A stretch of 64,000 bases of DNA, from the NCBI GenBank assembly GCA_019914995.1, contig CM034140.1, forward strand, positions 3,844,001 to 3,908,000, written 5' to 3'. Shown here one piece after another: positions 1-11,078 of this stretch; within the stretch, counting starts at the first letter, position 1; every line of letters begins with the position of its first letter. The notes below the pieces were generated by a model. The model had not been told where the DNA came from. It searched no databases and was given only the letters and a program-made list of their open reading frames with translations. Source of the stretch: Acanthochlamys bracteata. Taxonomy: Eukaryota > Streptophyta > Magnoliopsida > Pandanales > Velloziaceae. A program made the position numbers and the translations under genes.

Positions 1-995
1 TTTAGGGTATTGGGTGTGGACCATGAGGTGATGGATGCACAAGTTGTCTTTTTTTCTTGTTTTAAATTTCTGATGATAACTTCCACTGTTCAGTTCTAGT
101 TTCTAGTCAATGCGTGTGGTTGCCTAGAGCTGTTGGTTGATCTGATTGAAGAATTGTATACATAAGTTAGATCAAGTTGCATTCTGGTAGAAGATGACAA
201 TGCCTACCAAAATATTCAGAGAATTTTGGTTCTAGAAATAAGCATTTAGTATCTTGCCCCTGTACTTTTTAACAAGCAAAGATAGTTTGGTGCTCTCATA
301 CATCCCTACTTGAATTATTAACATTTCTAAAATTTTTGGTCCTGCTAATTATGTCTGTTGAAGTCACAAGAATCAACCAGAATTTAACTATATTTTAACT
401 TCTACATATCAAGCTGTATTGCTGCCATACAAGTCAGTATTTCTGGCTTACTCTAAGAGCAATGTTACAGGGGAAAACAAATTAAAGAATTCCTAATCCT
501 GTTGTGTTGTGTTATCCTGGATATTTGAAATGGCTTTATTTTAGACAGAATGCCACTGTTTTGTAGATATTTTGAATGATTGTGCTTGCACCACATTCCT
601 TTTCTGTGTATGAAGCATCCATGTTGATACACCATAGAGGATCTGTGTCTTGTAGACTACAGTATTGGCTTGAGACACTTAAAGGCATATATATAGTATG
701 TTGCTTAACGGTCAATCATCAACTATCAGTTTGCCTTAGGACTCTTTGCTGAAGCATTCGTCTGCCTCTTACTTGGCTGAATGTTTTAGTTATCTGCAGT
801 AATCTCGTTTACATCTTAGGTGTGGTTTACCATTATGTTTATCTGAAAATCATAACTATTCATCCACATCTCTGATATTTTCGAGAAGGGTGGGTATTTT
901 GACCACACAGATATATGAAAAATAATGAAGCTAATCTACAGACTTTACGTAATGGCCCAATGGGTGAGTGAGAATATGTAAAATGTGTTGATCAG
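1..995 (+). other. intron of the eIF3j gene or upstream sequence
   Basis: This T-rich, non-coding stretch precedes the first visible eIF3j exon. That exon has a TCAG acceptor at 992-995, so at least its right end is intron. No exon encoding the expected acidic N-terminus of eIF3j could be recognised. Confidence 0.6.
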
Positions 996-2132
996 GCACC
1001 AACACCAGCTCCTCCAGTGGAAAATTCAACACCCAAGCCTGCTGCCAAACCTTCTGGGAAGAAAGCAAAGGAGCATGAAGCAAAAACAATGCAGAGAACA
1101 TCCCAAGTAGAAAATGATGCACTTGCTGATCCTGTGGCAGAGAAGCTACGCCAACAAAGGTCTCTTTGCTATACATTTCATTTGTTTTACTCCATGGGCT
1201 TGGTTTGTTCAAAACTTAAAGAACATCTTGTGGTAGAAGGATCTGAAGAAGAGATTGAATGACATACTTTTGCTCTATAAATTGTCTATAATTCAGATTC
1301 ATTGATTTTAACTTTTTGAATATTCCTTTGTCAGACTTGTGGAAGAAGCAGATTACAAGTCTACTACGGAGCTTTTCGCACAGAAAGGAGATGGGAAGAC
1401 ATTGGATACTTTTATTCCCAAGTCAGAGAGTGATTTCATGGAATATGCAGAGCTTCTTTCACATAAAATTCGCCCTTATGAGGTAAAGTGGATCTATTTA
1501 CAAGCTGCTGTAATGGTCATAGCCCATTATTGTAAATAAATGCTTCTTCAGTTAACCGTGTGCGAATCATTGTTCTGGATGATTTTCTTCTATCGTTATG
1601 TTTTAGAAAATTTTGAACATATTGGTCACAAGTCTTGGACAAGGCATCTTATAACTGGCGATGCTCTCGTACCATCACTTTGTGCCTCAGCTTGTAGTCT
1701 TTGCTCTGTTTGCTTTTTTTTTTGAACTCCTGAATCTACTGGTACTTAATTTTTCCCTTGCGTTTATTGAATCTACAGAAAAGCTTTCACTACATAGGCC
1801 TTTTGAAAGCCATTATGAGGCTTTCAATGACATCCCTGAAGGCAGCAGATGCAAAAGACATAGCTTCTTCAGTTACAGCAATCGCGAATGAAAAGCTGAA
1901 GGCTGAGAAGGAATCCAACGCTGGGAAAAAGAAACAAGGTAAGAGAGTTGGGGATCTTTGTAAGAAAGTCTATGTAGCTGTATTTACAGTGTCCAACTGT
2001 GCTTTATTTTATTCAACTTACTTCTATTCTTCCACAGGGGCTAAGAAAAAGCAGCTACATGTTGATAGACCTGATGATGATATGATTCCTGGAGCTTATG
2101 ATGACGTTGCGGATGACTATGACTTTATGTGA
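996..2132 (+). CDS. eukaryotic translation initiation factor 3 subunit J (eIF3j), 3' part of gene
   Basis: eIF3j is a loosely bound eIF3 subunit that sits in the 40S decoding centre during cytoplasmic translation initiation and recycling. Visible exons are 996-1159, 1335-1482, 1779-1938 and 2038-2132, all with GT-AG borders and matching phases. The joined protein has a Pro/Lys-rich linker, then LVEEADYKSTTELF, a DTFIPKSESDFMEYAELL block, a helical KAADAKDIASSVTAIANEK stretch, a Lys-rich segment (AGKKKQGAKKKQ) and the acidic C-terminus PGAYDDVADDYDFM that is typical of the family. The first visible exon opens in phase 0 at an alternating Ala/Pro stretch, so the acidic, Trp-containing N-terminal exons must lie upstream of the window; I found no convincing exon in 1-995. 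The stop is TGA at 2130-2132. The identity is secure from family knowledge; the 5' part is missing only because the window starts here. Confidence 0.93.
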
Positions 2133-2530
2133 TCCTGAAAGTTGGTGGATCTTTGGTAATCTTGCTTATGTTTATGAGAGTCTAGGATTAGCAGTGTCAG
2201 TTAAATGAGGGTGGTTATCACTATGCTTTTATGAGAAAGATTGTCATTATTTATGGAATTAGATGTTATATTTTGGGGGCAACTTCAATTTGTTCTTTTT
2301 ATTGTGGTTAAACTACTGGGACATAGTTCTACCTTAATTTATATTCATTTCCATTTGTTTTTCGCAATTTTGTAGGGTGTCAAACTGATTGTTTAATCTA
2401 CGAAAGTATCATTGAATTGAAAATGGATGTAATTGCTATGTTCTGCTTTGTTTTTCAAATTCTTTTGAATTTATAGGGCATGACTAAACCTGTGCTTGCT
2501 TCCCAGAAATCGTGGGTGGTGAGTATGATC
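2133..2530 (+). other. 3' UTR and downstream region of eIF3j
   Basis: The T-rich sequence after the eIF3j stop looks like a plant 3' UTR. The exact poly(A) site cannot be read from the sequence. No other feature is seen. Confidence 0.5.
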
Positions 2531-2775
2531 TTGTGATGTAAATGTAACATGCGAACTTACTCTACGTGAATGATGGTAATATTTATTGCATTGTTGTGAA
2601 GTGTTTGCTGTCCAGAATGTAAATGTCACATGGTAGATGAACTTCGTGTGTGTTGTGAACCTGACTTGATGATGTTCGTTGTAATGTTGTCAAGCGCTCG
2701 CCCCTTGGAATATAAACGTCACAGGGTAGAGAAGTCCGTGCATGTGTAGACCTGCATGATAATGGTGATCTCTGT
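2531..2775. repeat. three degenerate ~90-bp direct repeats
   Basis: Three related blocks start near 2533, 2617 and 2709. Each carries a core like TGTAAATGTCACATGG or ATAAACGTCACAGGG, then a GAACTT/GAAGTCCGTG stretch and a TGATGATG/TGATAATGG tail. They look like a diverged tandem repeat just downstream of the eIF3j gene. No coding potential is evident. Confidence 0.5.
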
Positions 2776-3507
2776 GTATTCTTGCCATGGGCTTCCTGTT
2801 TGTGTTAATATTTTCTTTGTTGCCAAAACTCTTCCAAGAGTTTTTGTCCTATCTACAGACCAGGCAGCAATGCCTTTGCTTTTTTAGCAAGAGCTACAGC
2901 TTCAAAGTCTGTTCTTGCTGGCCATGGCTGATTATTGATTCAGAATTGGGCTCAAAGGAGCATGTTTTTGCCCGAATACGCCACTGTACTTCATAACAAA
3001 GGGAAATCTACAACTGAACCTAGGTAAACCTAGGTTCTGGTCTTTAATTTAAAGCTCGAATTTTCCAAACCAATTAAAAAATTTAAAATAAATTCATGAC
3101 AAATTCAAGCTCACACATATATTCATGACATTTTTTGTTAGGTCACATTTTTCCATGCAAACAGTTCTTGTGAGCACCGCAAGAAGAATCTTAACGTTCA
3201 TATTTGTAAATTTTGCAAAAATCATGACAAAAGCTCTGAGTAGAGCCACCGCGGCTACTATGAGCGGTGTCTAAGAGTGTGTTCTTTTTATCAAGAAGTC
3301 CTTTTTTTTTTTTTTTTTTTAACAATTCACTTCTAAATATAAAATAATATAAAAAAATATAAGAATTTATTTCTAACTTACTTTCAATTACAAAAAAAAT
3401 ATAACAGTTCAATCTACTTTCAACAATACTATTTTTAACAACTCATTTTCAAAAAATTTACTTTTAAAGTAAAAAAAAAGCATCCTAAATCGTGGCCATG
3501 CATCTAA

Positions 3508-4042
3508 CTGTGGATCCAAAGGCACGCATTTGCGCAGCTAAAATTTGCAACTCTAGCATTCATGGAGACAAACGTGTCATTTTACATCTCAAAACAAGTG
3601 AGCCCATTATCACTATTATCGGCCTAATTCACACATTATCAACTTAATTATACAGTATCAACCTGCTTCATATATTATCGACCTACTATATATATACTTA
3701 TAATCTAATTTGTACCATTATAAATTATTAGACCATTATACATAATTAAAAACTAATTATAAATTATTATTGATTATTATAAACTAAGTATAAATTATTA
3801 ACTACCATTTTTTATCATTATAAACCAATACAGACCTTATAGCATGGTCTATAATGATATATAATGATTTATAATGGTATAAATTAAGTCGATAATATAT
3901 AATTAAGTTGTTAACATATAAATTAGGTTGATAATAGTGATAGAATGCACGCACATTTTGAGATGTAAAATGATGCGTTTGTATTATAGAGACCGAAATT
4001 GCAAACTTTAGTCATGCAAATGTGTGCTGTTGGATTCGTGGT
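3508..4042. mobile_element. long-armed foldback MITE
   Basis: The left arm (about 3508-3660) and the inverse complement of the right arm (about 3880-4042) match over roughly 150 bases. Shared blocks are CGCATTTG.G.A.CTAAA.TTTGCAA, CATTTTACATCTCAAAA, and ATCACTATTATC. The centre is AT-rich and has no open frame. The structure fits a non-autonomous DNA transposon able to form a long hairpin; the superfamily cannot be fixed because I could not identify a clean target-site duplication. Confidence 0.75.
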
Positions 4043-4139
4043 CAGATAACCAAGTTTTAGACACTGTAGCACTCTGCACATAGTTGCTTGGCTCTATCAT
4101 GGACCTGTATGTATATAGCCAAAAACCTATACCCCAGTC

Positions 4140-4565
4140 TTTTGTGATTAGAGATGCAAATATGTACCGCTAACCAGATCAAATAAATTGATCGGGCTGG
4201 GACGATATGGCTGCTTTTCACACCCAGATTGATTGGTCCGATTTGATTAGTTTATCTATTTTATTTTTTTAAATTTATATAATATATACAAAAATAATTA
4301 AAAAATTTTAAAATTATTATTAAAATAAATAATAAATAATTTTTATATTATTAAATATATTTTCATTAGAGGTTGATCTTAATAGATCGTTGTTGATCAG
4401 TCAACGCAAACAGTGATCAGATAGACGGACCAACAATATCGATCCGATATTGCTTTTTAGATCGACCCAGATCAATTCAATTTTATTACTGTTTACAAAT
4501 TAGATAAGCCAAATTTTGAGCCATTTAATTTGGTCAGAATTTGCACCTGTATTTGTGATCCTGGA
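4140..4565. mobile_element. possible second MITE adjoining the first
   Basis: The ends are loosely inverted: GTGATTAGAGATGCAAAT on the left, and the complement of the right end reads ATCACAAATACAGGTGCAAAT. The middle carries repeated GATC-rich words (GATCGGGCTGG, GATCCGATATTG) around an AT-rich core with no open frame. This is less clear than the neighbouring foldback element. Confidence 0.4.
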
Positions 4566-6437
4566 GTACGAAGACGAAGGCTTGTTCGGAGTTGTTGAAA
4601 ACTTATAGCCTTAAAAATAATTTTTTTAAAAACATTTTTAAATAAGAGCTTGTCATTATTTTAAATTAAAAAAAAAAAAGCCTACATATTCTATAATTTA
4701 GAATTGGCTCATGTTTTCTAAATTTTACAAAATTTTTTTTAAACTTATAGAAAATTTCTTTTAAATTGAAAAGTTGGAACGTAATTAAACAAATGGCCTA
4801 GTCCTTTGTTTCCCAAAGATCCTTATGGAAGGGCTACAGCGTGCTTCTCCCCATCGTTCATAGCTGATAATTGATGTGCTGATAGGTTTCATATATGTGT
4901 TTAATTTAACTTCGATAATAGTTCTCATTGGTGCTCCGATTCATCTCGAGTCCTTGTTAAGAACAAGATGAACCATTTATAACGGTTTGCACTTGCAAAA
5001 CTTCTGAAGCAGAAAAAAGACAGAAAATAAAAGTGTTTGTCCTTTTAAGTTGCTCAAACGGATGTAGATTGCGTTCAACTTACCTGGAAATGGCTACTTA
5101 AAAATTTCATAAATTTCAGGTAAAGCTGGAGAAAGAAATTACCTAGGAAAAGCACACAAAGCATAGCACTAACTTGCATAAACTCAAATCTGTTCAGAGA
5201 CATTCGATAAACTTGCATAGATTGAAGACTCAGATTTGTGAAATTCACAAACAACCGCATTTCATCACCACTAGCCTTAAGCCAGCCAGTTAAAAGAATC
5301 TCGCTTTATCAGAAGGAAAGGAGGAGACCAAGAATATGCCTCCGCAATAGCGAATTCATATATGTTAGAGAAAGAGCTTAGATGGGAGTTCTTTGGTCAG
5401 AAGCAATTGGATTTATAGATTTATCACTTGGCTGGCTTGCCAATGCCCCAAAAGTGCACTAGGAGATCACGGAATTGACACTGATTGATGAGATGAGATA
5501 CCCCTCAATTTGTGCTTGGCTTGAAGATTTCTCAAATTATCCATTCATAATGAACAGTTCTCCTCCTTAAGAGAAGCATTTCCCCCAGTACCAGAAGCTT
5601 TTGGAAGTCCTTCTAGCATCAAATCAAGCTCGAACCAGTAAATAAAATTTTGTATCTCTTAAAATTAAGGATACTGAATGCCTGCAAGCAAGAAAGGTAA
5701 TATTGTTTTACCCTTCATGATATTATAGTGGCATTTCCTTTGCTTCGTCCTTGTTTCCTAATTCAAAGGAGGTGAGAATTTCATGCGACTAAGGTGGCAT
5801 CATAGGCCAATGCAAATTTTATAAATAACAGGCTCAGTTCTGATAACTTGTGACAACTTCTGCAACCCATAGACCTTTTACGCATTCCATATATTGCGCT
5901 CAAATTGTAATTAAATTATCAATGGTCGAAAAGCTATACACCATTTTTGTGCAGCATATTGTGCCATACTGCAGATTTGGGGCAAAAGCATGTATGAAAT
6001 CTTGGAGATTGTAGGTTTTGTTAAAGCCTGAAAAAGCATAAGAGATAAAGTAAAGGGCAACATGGTGGATAGACCAACTTAAAGTAATTGCAGTAGAACA
6101 ACTGACAACAGTACTAACCTGAAACAAAAGTTGAGCACATTGGGCCTGGCTGCTTGTAGTTTACTCCAGAATAGCTCAAAGGATAAAGTTATGAATTTCA
6201 AAACCTTGCATCTGCTTGTCATTCAAGGAAAAATGATGAATAGTGACAATTTGTTAGTGGAATCTTATGAAAAAAGTATTGAATTTGTTCTAAGTGAAGT
6301 CATAATTATATTGATGTGTGAGCACATTCACCAATTCATAATTATTATAGTCATAGGACACCACCAAGGTGATAGGAAGACCATACTGGACATCAGGATA
6401 TTTAACTATAGAGAAAATCAATGTAATAGTTGCTTAC
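4566..6437. other. intergenic or 3' flank of the CPBP gene
   Basis: No recognisable coding exon was found. The last exon of the minus-strand CPBP protease gene may lie in this stretch, but I could not identify it. Open frames here are short and lack family signals. Confidence 0.4.
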
Positions 6438-9144
6438 TTGAAGAACAGTCAGAAACAGGATAACACCAACGTTCCACAGTGAATGCATCACAATTGGAGC
6501 AAGGAGATTACGTGTCTGAGCGTAAACTAAACCTAACACAGTTCCTGTAAGTATGGAGAAAAAAATTATGATAAGTCAAGATAGGTTTCAGACTTTAGAG
6601 TCAATGAAGGCTGAATCAAGATCACTGAGATGGATCAACACCAAAAATGAAGATACACAGCGATTTTCCAGAAGATTGGTGTGCCAAAGTGAAAACTGCA
6701 GAACTTAAAGCTATGGACACAGGTAAAGGAAACCTGCTAAATGAGCAAAATCTTATTTCTCCACAATCATAAACATCATATGTAGTTATTAACATGGAGA
6801 AAGGTTTACCATTTCATCAAGGATGGAAACAAGAAACCTCGGTATATTGTTTCTTCACATATGGGAGCAAAGATTCCCGTGATAGCAAGTACGCAAGCAG
6901 TACTGTTCCAATCATTACCATCACTCCAGTTAATCTCACAGATACCACAGTTTATGTCATATTCACAAACAGATTACAATACCTGACACTGGATGAGCCA
7001 ATTAAAGGCAACAGACGCACCAACGACTCTGCCTACAATAAAAGGAAAATAATTCTGCACGTCAAGGCAACTTAAGGGAGGGCACTTGAAAATCACACAA
7101 AATGAATCAAAACTGAGCAATCAAACATGAGCATGCAATAGAAGCCTTTAAGGTAATAACCTCAAAGCTAACTGAAACAATATAGGAAACGAACTATGAA
7201 GTAAGACAAGAAAGCTTTTGCAGAGATTGGCATTTGTGACAAGCTTCAACATGTATTTGAATCGAGATAGTAGATTATTACTACATCCATTGTTTAAGTA
7301 CAGAGCTTTGCAATGAGACAGTGAATTGACCTGATTAGGCACTTGTTCGACATTAAGACCTGATGTTAGGCAATTAAGCAGGAAAGCAAAGGAAGAAGCA
7401 ACTACTAAGCCTCCACCAGCCCACAAAAGAAAACCACTTTGAGGACTGAAAGGTTGTGCTAGTCCTGTACAAAATCATACAACTATGAGCAGGAATAATT
7501 CAAAAAATCAAGGAATTGTGAGAATAAACATGCTCAATCAAATATATCTCAGAATACACGCATATGCACACAATCAAATTATGAATAGAGAACGAGCAAC
7601 ATTTACCCATTAGGAAAACTATATACAATCACAAAACAGAAGGCCGATGCACCTACTGATTGTCAGTATGTCCTCTTGAAATGGTTGATGCTGGCTGACA
7701 AAGAAGTATAGGATCGAAAGCTTCACAAATGATTTCAGACTGTGAAGGATCAACAAACACAAAACAAAACAAAACAAAACAAAACAAAAAATCCTTAAGT
7801 TGGAGGCGCTACAACAAGAAATTTCAAGAAAGTCCAGTTCTCCTGACATACAATTGGTCTACAAGCATCCGCATGGCAGCTTCATCAATATTTTGTAGCT
7901 CAGACAGCACACTCAAGGAGTAGGTTCCTGAAGAGCTAGACTGTTTCATTGGTCCTGTGATTCCTGCAAAAGCAATGCTGAAAACAGTTTTATATTCTCC
8001 ATAAACATGAACACAACTAAAACGCAAGCATTAACTAACAATTCAACTGAGTCTAACCACAGTTACAAAATGTTCTACCTTATTTCATTGCTACCCAGGC
8101 ACCGGTTGCTTACTAAAAAAACAATCTTTAATCTTATATTTTATGTCTGATTTAGTTGATTGATCTGACCACTACTCACAGTGCTTAATCAGGACCCGGA
8201 AAATTTCTATTGTTTTAAGGTAATGATAAACTCATGAGAATGATTGAGGGAACTTTCAAAAACATTGTTCTTGAATAGCATGGCAGTTTTCTTTTTACTC
8301 TACAAAAATTTTCCTGTCAGATCTATGATCATAGTGTTTCAATCTCTCTACAAGCTTTGGTATTAAGAGGTGTACTACAGGAACCGACTGGTCTGCCAAC
8401 AATATATACCAATATCCTTTCCAAGAATGCCAAGACATTCACCATACATGAGAAAAATGCAATAAAATATCATTAATCCAGTTATCGGTTGGCATAGCAT
8501 TTCTCTTTAACCACAGACACGTTTACGCATGATCATTCGCAGCACAATCATTTGCATTTTATTCCACTTAAGTTGTTCCTTAAAAATAACGACTTTATTG
8601 CAGTTTCTTGGATCAAAAGTGCAATTACTTCTTGACATGTAACACTAAAAAGATGAGTCAAAAAAATGAATGTTAATTTAATATGTAACTCCAACAATAT
8701 ACTTAGCTATTTCTTTTAAAAACAAGTACCTCATTAAGTAGGGCATCATAACATACACAGTCGTCTTCCAGTCCCAGGGGACATCCCAGCGACGCAGTAT
8801 CTGCGGACCTTTCGTATCTAAACACTGATAATATCATAATACATAAACAAACCGAAACTCCAGTTCAACCAATCAATCACTTTCATTTCTAATAAAAGTA
8901 AAATGATTTAAAAACACAACCGTATTACCTCGTCCTTGTTCCTGCTTTCCTTCATTTTTTCTGAAAGTTTTGAGCACTGTACAGCAAACACTTGTTGTTT
9001 CCGCCATGAATCTAGACCTCTGTTCAACCTCCAACTACAATTTTTCTTACAGTGATTCGAATTAAAAAAACGATAGGAAGAATTGAATATTCTCCTGACA
9101 TCAGCGATTACGAATTTATTAGAAGAAAAGAAGATTTGAGACAT
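6438..9144 (-). CDS. CPBP-family (CAAX amino-terminal protease-like) membrane protease, probably plastid-targeted
   Basis: CPBP/ABI proteins are polytopic membrane glutamic proteases or related factors. Exons read on the minus strand: 8929-9144 (start ATG 9144, Ser/Arg/Lys-rich N-terminus like a transit peptide), 8730-8824 (LRRWDVPWDWKTTVYVMMPY), 7852-7977, 7331-7464 (PFSPQSGFLLWAGGGLVVAS), 6983-7032 (SLVRLLPLIGSSS), 6810-6902 (CVLAITGIFAPICEETIYRG, holding the EExxxR catalytic motif), 6642-6733 (ALSSAVFTLAH, the FxxxH motif) and 6438-6544 (AQTRNLLAPIVMHSLWN, the HxxWN motif). Phases agree for all joins except the part between 7852 and 7464: a short exon-like piece at 7607-7655 (GASAFCFVIVYSF) is homologous in place but does not join in frame. 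The terminal exon was not found. All hallmark catalytic residues are present, so it is probably active; the middle is unresolved. Confidence 0.8.
7757..7790. repeat. (AAAAC)n microsatellite in a CPBP gene intron
   Basis: About six uninterrupted AAAAC units lie in the unresolved central part of the CPBP protease gene, on the intron side of the 7852-7977 exon. Confidence 0.85.
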
Positions 9145-9329
9145 CTCTAAATTCTGATGAGAATGAGCCGAGGAGAACGAGGAAAATCAGTGAGTGATTC
9201 TTTCGTTCGCGCGCGATAAATCCATTATTATCTAAAGCGTAATATATAGCCCTTGACATTGAATGAAATTACGGATTGTACTAAGCTTAAAAAACTATAT
9301 AGACCAGCTACTACTCTTTAATACAGGCA

Positions 9330-9365
9330 GGGATGTTTTGGGCTTGAGACTCTTCTTGGGCTTGC
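9330..9365 (-). promoter_or_regulatory. two TGGGCT (site II-like) elements upstream of the CPBP gene
   Basis: TTGGGCTTG occurs twice within 30 bases, about 200 bases upstream of the CPBP start codon. Site II (TGGGCY) elements are typical of promoters of housekeeping and organelle-related plant genes. Function here is inferred from motif and position only. Confidence 0.35.
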
Positions 9366-9375
9366 TATGCGGGAG

Positions 9376-9590
9376 TGCTTGTTTGGAAATATTTTAAAAA
9401 GTAATTTTTTAAAATAAAAATATTTTTATTATATTTTAAAAATAAGTTTTATTTTTTATTTTAAAATTTTATTTATATTTTTAAAATTTGTAAATAAATT
9501 TTATAAAAGATTGTAAAAAGTTTATTAAAAAATATAAATTGAAAAATTGAGAATATTATTTTTTTAGAATCTCTCATTCGCTGGGAGCCA
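9376..9590. repeat. AT-rich MITE-like element, family A copy
   Basis: This is one of many ~220-bp copies with the order AAAATAAAAATATTTTTATT, TTAAAAATAAG.TTTATTTTTTA, a central AAATTT stretch and a TATATTAAAAAATATA tail. It begins near GTGCTTGTTTGG. Confidence 0.6.
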
Positions 9591-11030
9591 AAGATACTGC
9601 TACAGTTTACACCCTATTTGGAGTTTCAAAGTCTTCCAAGATTTGATTCCATTAGCCATCAGGTAAGTCAATTGTCTACAGGTTTACAGAATGCAAACTG
9701 AAGTTTTAGTGAGATATGAGAATCTATGAATAAGATTTGTATACATATCACAAGACCATTCTTAAACTATAACAATCTAATATATATCAAAACATATAGA
9801 CACTTTACATCAAAATTTACTTTTATTCGTGATAATTTTAGTCACATAAAATAATAAGAATCAATATTATTTGAGTTACTATTCGTATCTTCAGATACAT
9901 AATTAGTAAATTTGATAACAAAAACAATTTCAAAATAAAATCTTGCATCTGAACAAATTGGACATTAATAATATTTTTATACTAATTTTAGAAAAAGTGT
10001 TGGCTGAGACAACATCTTATTAGGACTTTCCTTATTAGTAGTTTAATTATATTAGAAATTGACTTATTTACTAAGGTATATGGTCAATATATATGTATAT
10101 GTTAGAGAAGAGAATTGTTTAATAATTTTAATTTTGATTCTCATAAACACTTTCTATAAGTCTTTATCATTGACTAAAACAATTTATTTATATTCTTAAT
10201 TATTTTTAAATAAGATTTCCGTGAAGTTTAATTAAATATTAATTGGACATAATCTATAAAAAGTATTAGATCTATTAAATAGTATTAAAAGAGTTGATAC
10301 CGTTTAAATTTAAAATAGTAGCAAAATCATTAATATCTTGTAAATTAAATACTAAAAATAGATTGAGAGGAAATTTTTTAAATGTTGATATTGTATCATT
10401 AGATGCGTCAGATAAATATTGAAATATGTTTATAGTTTCTGATAAAGTTATTCTGACATTTTAAATTGACTAGCATCAATAATTTAATTTTAACATTTTT
10501 AATAGCTTTAAATTTGTATGAACAAATTAGAGAAAATCGAGAAACACTAGCGGTTAAAAACTTAAAATAGAGAGGGCAGAGAAAATTTTAGAACTTTTGA
10601 AGAAAGACAATAGAGAATATTGAGAAAGAAGAGAAAAACGAAAGAAATGGCAAAATCTACAAATTACTATTTCATATATCTACTCAAAATTTTTTAAAGA
10701 GTGTTTTTTTCATTCTTAGAATTCACATTTTTTAACCAACCAATCAACAACGGATCCTAAAAAATTTTTCATTCTTTTCATATGGCAAAGAAATTTTTAT
10801 TATAAGAACTTTACATTTTAAGCCAACGGATCCTATAAATAACAAACCAATCAAAAAAAGAACAAAAAAATGAAAACGCCGTCATCGCTCTTGCACGAGC
10901 CATCGCCGGCCAACAACGAACCCCTCTTTCTCTCTCTCTCTCTCCCCTATCATTTCGTTTCTCTCTCTAACAAATCAAATGTCTCTCTTTCTTCGCCGGC
11001 GAAGTGATCGGATAACGCCTGCAAACCAAC
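9591..11030. other. AT-rich intergenic region upstream of the MOR1 pseudogene
   Basis: No open frame of note was found. Around 9740-10560 the sequence is strongly AT-rich and could be a very old decayed element, but I see no diagnostic domain. Two copies of a CAACGGATCCTA block lie near 10748 and 10823, and a CT-rich tract at 10925-10970 precedes the pseudogene start. Confidence 0.4.
10925..10975 (+). repeat. CT-rich tract in the 5' leader of the MOR1 pseudogene
   Basis: A (CT)n run followed by a second TCTCTCT block lies ~110 bases before the pseudogene ATG. Such tracts are common in plant 5' leaders, which suggests that the promoter region was duplicated with the coding part. Confidence 0.6.
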
Positions 11031-11078
11031 CAATTCCACCGTCAAGCACTGTCTAGGGATCAGCATTCAAAGCAGATT

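Noticed and set aside
1-15. TTTAGGG at the very start, like a plant telomere repeat
   Set aside because: Only a single unit is present; there is no array, so it is chance.
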